A stretch of DNA of 64,000 nt from Neisseria subflava (lineage in GTDB: Bacteria; Pseudomonadota; Gammaproteobacteria; Burkholderiales; Neisseriaceae). Below the pieces are notes generated by a model that worked only from the letters and a program-made list of their open reading frames with translations, was not told where the DNA came from and did not search any database. Location of the stretch: the NCBI RefSeq assembly GCF_003044935.1, contig NZ_POXP01000001.1, positions 558,001 through 622,000 of the forward strand, given 5' to 3'. Below, piece by piece: positions 58,602 to 64,000 of this stretch (position 1 is its first letter; each line of letters begins with the position of its first letter). Made by a program: the position numbers and the translations under genes.

Positions 58602-59075
58602 TTAGTCCTCTTGCGCCGCTGTTTGCAGGTAGTTTGGCAAACCGACTTTGCCAATCAATTCCTGCTGAGTTTCAAGCCAGTCGATGTGTTCTTCGTTGAT
58701 GTCTTTTTGTTTTTCCAACAAATCACGGCTGACATAGTCTTGTTGCTCTTCTGCAAGAGCGATGGCTGCAACCAGAGCATCATGTTTTTCATACTCTTTT
58801 TTCAGATCGCAAGCAATGATTTCTTCGGTAGATTCACCGATCAACAGTTTGCCCAATTCTTGCAGATTAGGCAGGCCTTCCAAGAACAAAATACGCTCGA
58901 TCAAATCGTCTGCGGATTTCATTTCGCGGATGGATTGTTTGAAGAAGTGTTCGCCCAATTCTTCAAAGCCCCAGTTTTTCAAAATACGGGCATGCAGGAA
59001 GTATTGGTTAATGGTAATCAGCAACAAACCTAAGTTTTTGTTCAGCTCGCGAATAACTGAGATATTACCTTTCAT
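58602..59075 (-). CDS. bfrB: Bacterioferritin subunit BfrB (haem-ligand type)
   Basis: 157-aa ferritin-like subunit of the 24-mer iron store. Haem-ligand Met52 is present (IREMKSAD). Two E. coli ferroxidase residues are replaced, Glu18 by Leu and His54 by Ser, while Glu51 and the EEH motif near 127-130 remain. By contrast the adjacent BfrA keeps the ferroxidase set but lacks Met52. The two therefore look like complementary subunits of a mixed shell. bfrA is immediately upstream with about 29 bp between, so they form an operon. Confidence 0.95.
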   Translation of the reverse strand: MKGNISVIRELNKNLGLLLITINQYFLHARILKNWGFEELGEHFFKQSIREMKSADDLIERILFLEGLPNLQELGKLLIGESTEEIIACDLKKEYEKHDALVAAIALAEEQQDYVSRDLLEKQKDINEEHIDWLETQQELIGKVGLPNYLQTAAQED

Positions 59076-59104
59076 ATTCAGCTCCTTATACGTTATACGC
59101 TAGA

Positions 59105-59569
59105 TTACAGTTGGCTTTGGTAGTAGTTGCCTTCGCCGACCAATTCGATCAGACGCAGTTGTTGTTCCAACCAGTGAGCGTGATCTTCTTCAGTGTCTTT
59201 CAGTTGGGCAATCATCAAATCGCGGGTAACGTAGTCTTGAGCTTCTTCGCACAATTTGATGCCTTTTTTCAGCGCATCGCGTACTTCGTATTCAGTGTTC
59301 AAGTCTGCTTTCAGGCAAGAGATTACGTCAGTACCGATGTTCAGTTCGGCACGGGTCATTTTAGGAGTGCCGCCCAACATCAGGATACGACGGATGAAAT
59401 CTTCGGCGTGAGTGGTTTCTTCTTCCATCTCGTGGTTCAAACGTTCAAACAGTTTGGTGTAACCCCATTCAGAGTACAGGCGAGAGTGGATAAAATATTG
59501 GTCGCGAGCAGCCAACTCACCAGACAATAATTCGTTCATGTAATCAATAACTGCTTGGTTGCCTTGCAT
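59105..59569 (-). CDS. bfrA: Bacterioferritin subunit BfrA (ferroxidase type)
   Basis: 154 aa from ATG 59569 ([26 protein letters not shown]) with a GAGAAAGA ribosome site; the longer frame is not supported. Ferroxidase residues Glu18, Glu51 and His54 are retained. Position 52, the haem-ligand Met in E. coli Bfr, is Thr. The C-terminal ends GNYYQSQL. First gene of the bfrA-bfrB operon, with a good promoter upstream. Iron storage and peroxide protection in the cytoplasm. Confidence 0.95.
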   Translation of the reverse strand: MQGNQAVIDYMNELLSGELAARDQYFIHSRLYSEWGYTKLFERLNHEMEEETTHAEDFIRRILMLGGTPKMTRAELNIGTDVISCLKADLNTEYEVRDALKKGIKLCEEAQDYVTRDLMIAQLKDTEEDHAHWLEQQLRLIELVGEGNYYQSQL

Positions 59570-59639
59570 AATTCTTTCTCTTTCTTTTAAAAGTTGATAA
59601 TCACGAATGAAGATTCGTGTGTTGTTATGGAATGAGGTA

Positions 59640-59668
59640 ATTGTATGCACAAGTAGCACTTTTGACAA
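59640..59668 (-). promoter_or_regulatory. bfrAB promoter
   Basis: On the minus strand TTGTCA (59668-59663) and TACAAT (59645-59640) are separated by exactly 17 bp, about 70 bp before bfrA. No Fur box was recognised by eye. Confidence 0.65.
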
Positions 59669-59987
59669 ATTTTCTATTTAAAATACAAACAATTATCAAA
59701 AAATTTAACCTGCCTAAAAGGCCGTCTGAAAAATTAATCCCCTGTTTTTAATAACAATTTTTTGACATTGGTATTAAGAATCCATTGCATTATTCAAAAA
59801 CATTTACATTCGTTAACCATAAATAAAAGCAAATAATCCAACAAAATCAATCAAATTTAATTATGAATTATTCTCAACTGCTTTTGCCTGATTTTTTTGA
59901 ATCACCCATTCCGTCATCACTTGCGAATCGTGCTATAATTGTCAGTTATCTTTTTTTTAAGCAACCAGCTAAACCTTATAAATTATC
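59669..59987. other. AT-rich bfrA/typA divergent region
   Basis: Contains one lone AG-DUS (about 59719-59730), long A/T tracts, and TATAAT at 59934-59939 as candidate -10 for typA. No reading frame or RNA gene is supported. Confidence 0.45.
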
Positions 59988-61799
59988 ATGAAACAAATCC
60001 GCAATATTGCCATCATCGCCCACGTCGACCATGGCAAAACCACATTAGTTGACCAATTGCTGCGCCAGTCCGGTACATTCCGTTCCAACCAGCAAGTAGA
60101 AGAACGCGTCATGGACAGCAACGATCTTGAAAAAGAACGCGGCATTACCATTCTCGCTAAAAATACCGCCATCGAATACGAAGGCTACCATATCAACATC
60201 GTAGATACCCCGGGACACGCCGATTTTGGTGGCGAAGTGGAACGTGTATTGGGCATGGTTGACTGCGTCGTACTGTTGGTTGACGCACAAGAAGGCCCTA
60301 TGCCGCAAACCCGTTTCGTGACCAAAAAAGCCTTGGCTTTGGGTCTGAAACCTATCGTTGTTATCAACAAAATCGACAAACCGTCTGCCCGTCCAAGCTG
60401 GGTTATCGACCAAACATTCGAATTGTTCGACAACTTGGGCGCAACCGACGAACAATTGGACTTCCCTATCGTCTATGCTTCCGGCCTGTCCGGCTTTGCC
60501 AAACTAGATGAGAACGACGAGAGCAGCGACATGCGTCCTCTGTTCGAGACCATTTTGAAACACACGCCTGCACCAAGCGGCAGCGCGGACGAAACGCTGC
60601 AACTGCAAATTTCCCAACTGGACTACGACAACTACACCGGCCGCCTCGGTATCGGCCGCATTCTGAACGGCCGCATCAAACCCGGCCAAGTCGTTGCCGT
60701 CATGAATCATGAAGAACAAGTTGCCCAAGGCCGTATCAACCAACTGTTGGGTTTCCAAGGCTTGGAACGCGTACCTTTGGAAGAAGCTGAAGCCGGCGAC
60801 ATCGTGATTATTTCCGGTATCGAAGACATCGGCATCGGCGTAACCATTACCGACAAAGACAATCCTAAAGGCTTGCCTATGTTGAGCGTGGACGAGCCGA
60901 CCCTGACCATGGACTTTATGGTTAACACTTCTCCTTTGGCCGGTACTGAAGGCAAATTCGTGACTTCCCGCCAAATCCGCGACCGCCTGCAAAAAGAATT
61001 GCTGACCAACGTTGCCCTGCGTGTTGAAGATACAGCCGATGCTGATGTATTCCGCGTTTCCGGCCGTGGCGAATTGCACCTGACCATTTTGTTGGAAAAC
61101 ATGCGCCGCGAAGGCTTTGAATTGGCAGTCGGTAAACCGCGCGTGGTATTCCGTGAAATTGACGGTCAAAAATGCGAGCCTTACGAAAATCTGACTGTGG
61201 ATGTGCCGGATGAAAACCAAGGCGCGGTCATGGAAGAACTTGGCCGTCGCCGTGGCGAATTGACCAATATGGAAAGCGACGGTAATGGCCGTACCCGTCT
61301 GGAATACCACATTCCTGCACGCGGTCTGATCGGTTTCCAAGGTGAATTTATGACCTTGACCCGCGGTACCGGCTTGATGAGCCACGTTTTTGACGACTAT
61401 GCTCCGGTTAAACCTGATATGCCCGGCCGTCACAACGGCGTACTGGTTTCTCAAGAGCAAGGTGAAGCCGTTGCTTACGCCCTGTGGAACTTGGAAGACC
61501 GCGGCCGTATGTTCGTTTCTCCAAACGACAAAGTCTACGAAGGTATGATTATCGGTATCCACAGCCGTGACAACGACTTGGTGGTAAACCCTCTGAAAGG
61601 TAAAAAACTGACCAACGTCCGTGCCAGCGGTACAGATGAAGCCGTACGCCTGACTACGCCGATCAAATTGACTTTGGAAGGTGCAGTTGAGTTCATCGAC
61701 GATGACGAACTGGTTGAAATCACGCCACAATCCATCCGCCTGCGTAAACGCTACCTGAGCGAATTGGAACGTCGCCGTCATTTCAAAAAACTGGACTGA
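59988..61799 (+). CDS. typA: Translational GTPase TypA/BipA
   Basis: Ribosome-associated GTPase involved in 50S assembly and stress adaptation. 603 aa. G1 AHVDHGKTT (11-19), G2/switch ERGITI, G3 [17 protein letters not shown]4 [10 protein letters not shown] and G5 region YASGLSG, then EF-G-like domains II, III and V and the C-terminal BipA-specific domain ([28 protein letters not shown]). Length is standard. Preceded by its own TATAAT. Confidence 0.97.
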   Translation: MKQIRNIAIIAHVDHGKTTLVDQLLRQSGTFRSNQQVEERVMDSNDLEKERGITILAKNTAIEYEGYHINIVDTPGHADFGGEVERVLGMVDCVVLLVDAQEGPMPQTRFVTKKALALGLKPIVVINKIDKPSARPSWVIDQTFELFDNLGATDEQLDFPIVYASGLSGFAKLDENDESSDMRPLFETILKHTPAPSGSADETLQLQISQLDYDNYTGRLGIGRILNGRIKPGQVVAVMNHEEQVAQGRINQLLGFQGLERVPLEEAEAGDIVIISGIEDIGIGVTITDKDNPKGLPMLSVDEPTLTMDFMVNTSPLAGTEGKFVTSRQIRDRLQKELLTNVALRVEDTADADVFRVSGRGELHLTILLENMRREGFELAVGKPRVVFREIDGQKCEPYENLTVDVPDENQGAVMEELGRRRGELTNMESDGNGRTRLEYHIPARGLIGFQGEFMTLTRGTGLMSHVFDDYAPVKPDMPGRHNGVLVSQEQGEAVAYALWNLEDRGRMFVSPNDKVYEGMIIGIHSRDNDLVVNPLKGKKLTNVRASGTDEAVRLTTPIKLTLEGAVEFIDDDELVEITPQSIRLRKRYLSELERRRHFKKLD

Positions 61800-61828
61800 T
61801 TCTGTTTGATTGACGCATTTTAAAATTA

Positions 61829-61889
61829 AGGCCGTCTGAAAAGTGTTTTAGAAATCCTAGATTTCATTTTTACACTTTCAGACGGCCTT
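61829..61889. terminator. DUS pair between typA and the AraC regulator gene
   Basis: AGGCCGTCTGAA (61829-61840) and TTCAGACGGCCT (61877-61888) followed by TTTT; shared by convergent genes. Confidence 0.65.
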
Positions 61890-61900
61890 TTATCATCTGT

Positions 61901-62857
61901 TCAAATAAAGTAAATCGGCATTTCTTCCGCTTGTACTGCTGCTTCATCAGCGCGATCATTCTTACGATATTGCCCCGGCGATATCCCATATTGCTTTTTA
62001 AATGCCTTGCCAAAATGCGTTTCCGATTGAAAACCGACCGAGAGCGCAACCGATAAAACCGAATCCGCCGTCTGTTTCAATAATAATGCCCCATGTTGCA
62101 AGCGAATACTGTTAACAAAGGCGTGCGGGCTTGTTCCCGTCTGCTGCTTAAATACTCGCATCAACTGGGCGCGAGATAAGTTGGCAATCACGGTCATTTT
62201 CTCGATATTCCATTCCTCTTCCGGCTTATCCACTACTGCCTGAAGCAAATTCCGCAAACGTTTGTCCTGCCAACCATTCAGTAAACCGCTTAATTGCGCT
62301 TCCCCATTTTTCTCCAGGCTGGCTCGAAGTAGAAATACCAACAACACCGAAGCCAATGCGTTCACAACCGCTACCGAGCCGGACAAAGCCTGACCGCTCT
62401 CATATTGCAACAATGCCACCAAATACTGTAAAGAAGGATCGTTGATATTCAGCAAAACTGTGTCAGGCAGCCCTGCCATAATATCCGCCTGAGCTTCATA
62501 TTCAAACCGCGCGCAGAAAAGATGCAAAGCCGCATCTCCTCCTGCATGACTCTGCTTGACTTTAAATGCGCCTTTTTTACTCGTCAGCACGCTGACACTG
62601 AAATTTTCACAACTGCTGTCGCTGCTCAAAGTATGCCCTACGCTGCGCGGGAAAAAAATGACATCCCCCGCACTCAGCAGCCTGGCCTCTTGCTCCCCAT
62701 CAATTCGGATATAACCTGAACCGGCAGTTACGATATGTACCAAACCATGCGCACGCTTTGGCTCATGCCGCACATACCACTCCCCCCGAAAAAGACATTG
62801 AACATCCACACTGCCTTTTACCTGCGCCAATTCGACCAGCCTATCCAAAATATCCAT
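61901..62857 (-). CDS. mtrA: AraC-family transcriptional regulator, MtrA-like
   Basis: 318 aa from ATG 62857 (MDILDRLVELAQVKGSVDVQCL), the start that matches gonococcal MtrA. N-terminal cupin sensor domain (GLVHIVTAGSGYIRIDGEQEARLLSAGDVIFFPRSVGHTL) and C-terminal AraC DNA-binding domain with two HTHs (NLSRAQLMRVFKQQTGTSPHAFVNSIRLQ and SVALSVGFQSETHFGKAFKKQYGISPGQYRK). In gonococci MtrA activates the mtrCDE efflux pump in response to fatty acids and detergents. Here it is divergent from an AhpD-like gene, a likely local target. Length is full, unlike gonococcal mtrA alleles that can be truncated. Confidence 0.85.
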   Translation of the reverse strand: MDILDRLVELAQVKGSVDVQCLFRGEWYVRHEPKRAHGLVHIVTAGSGYIRIDGEQEARLLSAGDVIFFPRSVGHTLSSDSSCENFSVSVLTSKKGAFKVKQSHAGGDAALHLFCARFEYEAQADIMAGLPDTVLLNINDPSLQYLVALLQYESGQALSGSVAVVNALASVLLVFLLRASLEKNGEAQLSGLLNGWQDKRLRNLLQAVVDKPEEEWNIEKMTVIANLSRAQLMRVFKQQTGTSPHAFVNSIRLQHGALLLKQTADSVLSVALSVGFQSETHFGKAFKKQYGISPGQYRKNDRADEAAVQAEEMPIYFI

Positions 62858-62991
62858 AGTGTTAGTGTTTTTTACCAATAAATGAGATGTTTTGACGATT
62901 TTATTCTTCCAATTATTGCAATAATACACACACCAAACACAAACGGATAGGATTTTTTATCTTATCCACTCACATTAAGAAAGGACATATC

Positions 62992-63327
62992 ATGTTTAAA
63001 GACTGGCCTGAACATACCGCCTTGGTAAAAAAAGCATTCGGCGAACTGGGTAAAAACCATCCTAAAATGCTGCAAGCCTACGGCGCACTGGATCAAGCAG
63101 CCGCTGCCGAAGCACTGGATGCCAAAACACGCGAACTGATCGCCATTGCCGTTGCCATTACCACGCGTTGCGAAAGCTGCATCAGCGTGCATGCAGCCGC
63201 CGCAGCCAAAGCTGGGGCAACCGAAAGTGAAATCGCCGGCGCATTGGCCACTGCTATCGCCCTGAACGCTGGTGCCGCTTATACCTACGCTTTACGCGCT
63301 TTGGAAGCAGTAGAAACCCAACGCTAA
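62992..63327 (+). CDS. Carboxymuconolactone decarboxylase family protein (AhpD-like)
   Basis: 111-aa alpha-helical protein with the AhpD-type redox motif RCESCISVH (C-x2-C-x3-H) at about 59-67. Such proteins usually reduce alkylhydroperoxidases or act as peroxidases, despite the decarboxylase family name. The GTGF-like KTRELIAIAVAITTRC region is conserved. Strong AAGGA site. It is divergent from the mtrA-like regulator and plausibly controlled by it. Confidence 0.88.
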   Translation: MFKDWPEHTALVKKAFGELGKNHPKMLQAYGALDQAAAAEALDAKTRELIAIAVAITTRCESCISVHAAAAAKAGATESEIAGALATAIALNAGAAYTYALRALEAVETQR

Positions 63328-63342
63328 TCGGTTTGTAAAATC

Positions 63343-63380
63343 AGGCCGTCTGAAAGCCGACTCCCCTTTCAGACGGCCTG
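63343..63380. terminator. Inverted DUS pair behind the AhpD-like gene
   Basis: AGGCCGTCTGAA (63343-63354) and TTCAGACGGCCT (63368-63379). Confidence 0.6.
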
Positions 63381-63439
63381 ATGAAATGCTAAACTGATAA
63401 AGTTATCATATTGTTTTCTGTCTAATAGGAGATTGAACC

Positions 63440-63808
63440 ATGAAGAAACTGCTGACCGCCGTACTTTTTGCCGCCACTATTGCCACTCCTTTGGCCGCTT
63501 CCGCAGCCTCTATGCTAAAAGTTGAAAAAAGCGCGGCACAACCTGCAAAAGCAAAAGGCGTTTGGATTGATGTCCGCTCTGCCGAAGAATTTAAAGAAGG
63601 CCATTTGCAAGGTGCACTCAATATTCCGCACGATCAAATCGTTGACCGCATCAAATCCGTTAGCCCGGATAAAAACGCACCGGTCAACCTCTACTGCCGC
63701 AGCGGCCGCCGTGCAGAAGCCGCGCTGACTGAGCTGAAAAAAGCCGGCTACACCAACGTAACCAACCATGGCGGTTATGAAGACTTGGTGAAAAAAGGTT
63801 TGAAATAA
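63440..63808 (+). CDS. Periplasmic rhodanese-like protein
   Basis: 122 aa with a Sec signal (MKKLLTAVLFAATIATPLAASA, cleavage near ASA-AS) and a single rhodanese domain. DVRSAEEFKEGHLQGALNIPHDQI precedes the active-site loop YCRSGRRAEAAL (Cys about 87). Resembles PspE-type thiosulphate sulfurtransferases. An AGGAG site at about 63428 supports the start. It is flanked by DUS hairpins. Confidence 0.9.
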   Translation: MKKLLTAVLFAATIATPLAASAASMLKVEKSAAQPAKAKGVWIDVRSAEEFKEGHLQGALNIPHDQIVDRIKSVSPDKNAPVNLYCRSGRRAEAALTELKKAGYTNVTNHGGYEDLVKKGLK

Positions 63809-63826
63809 ACCTAGTTGATTTTAAAA

Positions 63827-63855
63827 AGGCCGTCTGAAACTTTTCAGACGGCCTT
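63827..63855. terminator. Inverted DUS pair between the rhodanese gene and the partial gene
   Basis: AGGCCGTCTGAA (63827-63838) and TTCAGACGGCCT (63843-63854), a 12-bp stem on a 4-nt loop. Confidence 0.65.
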
Positions 63856-63863
63856 TATTGCCA

Positions 63864-64000
63864 TTACAGACAGCAACTTCCAAATCTCAAACGTTTGCTG
63901 AGACCGGTTTCGTGAATCAATTGTTTGATAACCAAAATATTGGTGTTATCGGCCAAGGCGCGAATGCTGTGTGCTTCCATCGGCTCAAAACGGATAACTT
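63864..64000 (-). CDS. Cupin-like protein, C-terminal part only (runs off the window)
   Basis: A minus-strand frame enters from the window edge and ends at TAA (63866-63864), giving 45 visible residues. VIRFEPMEAHSIRALADNTN then ILVIKQL resembles the last strands of small cupin proteins (the E-x-H-S metal-binding pattern). Start and full identity lie outside the window. Confidence 0.5.
   Translation of the reverse strand, partial: VIRFEPMEAHSIRALADNTNILVIKQLIHETGLSKRLRFGSCCL

Noticed and set aside
60504-61781. 425-codon open frame antisense to typA
   Set aside because: Full overlap with an unmistakable typA; no family motif and low-complexity shadow composition.

Overview
The window is a chromosomal segment of a commensal Neisseria. 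DNA uptake sequences (DUS), mostly the 12-mer AGGCCGTCTGAA, occur dozens of times, usually as inverted pairs behind genes. From memory of the DUS dialect literature, that form (AG-DUS) belongs to commensals such as the N. subflava/N. flavescens group. ATGCCGTCTGAA is the meningococcal/gonococcal form and AGGTCGTCTGAA the N. mucosa/N. sicca form. Proteins such as BfrA/BfrB, an MtrA-type AraC regulator, NrdB/YfaE and an IS1106-like element also fit Neisseria. I recognised no rRNA, tRNA or CRISPR array.

Layout. 0.1-11.6 kb: nrdB, a small orphan and yfaE (class Ia ribonucleotide reductase), an acetate transporter, aroD, uvrC, gyrA, an acyl-CoA thioesterase, corA and gshA. 11.6-18.1 kb: leuC, leuD and leuB on the + strand, interspersed with small accessory genes, one of which (DUF1444-like) is broken by an in-frame TGA. 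18.2-29.7 kb: rhlE, an RlmK-type methyltransferase, argD, a class 1A dihydroorotate dehydrogenase, rep and purL. 29.7-32.0 kb: the most foreign-looking stretch, with an AT-rich HNH endonuclease gene bordered by N. mucosa-dialect DUS, a dRS3 repeat and an orphan gene. 32.0-45.5 kb: gloB, guaA, dut, pdxH, rluB, a solo IS-end and deleted Correia element, a VWA lipoprotein, rlmB, azlCD, phoH, mdh and gabD. 45.8-55.3 kb: dnaG-rpoD, pcnB, small genes, purE and an intact IS5-family element. 55.3-64.0 kb: leuA, a methyltransferase, bfrB/bfrA, typA, an mtrA-like regulator divergent from an AhpD-like gene, a periplasmic rhodanese and the end of a cupin-like gene.

The most unusual system is the leucine pathway. 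The leuA reading frame carries an in-frame N-terminal helix-turn-helix domain of about 75 residues ahead of an otherwise ordinary 2-isopropylmalate synthase. The synthase part has its own good Shine-Dalgarno, so two products are possible. The leuA promoter holds TTTTAGACAAAA exactly between its -35 and -10 boxes, with an inverted copy about 60 bp upstream. The same core, TTTGTCTAATTT, recurs about 45 kb away in the leuC/gshA divergent region, again with an inverted partner. I infer that LeuA itself, or its HTH-bearing isoform, may be a leucine-pathway regulator acting on both loci.

Other points: GyrA has Ile at residue 91, the position of the classical neisserial quinolone-resistance substitution. 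The paired bacterioferritins split ferroxidase and haem-ligand residues between BfrA and BfrB. A perfect 67-bp palindrome separates gloB and guaA.
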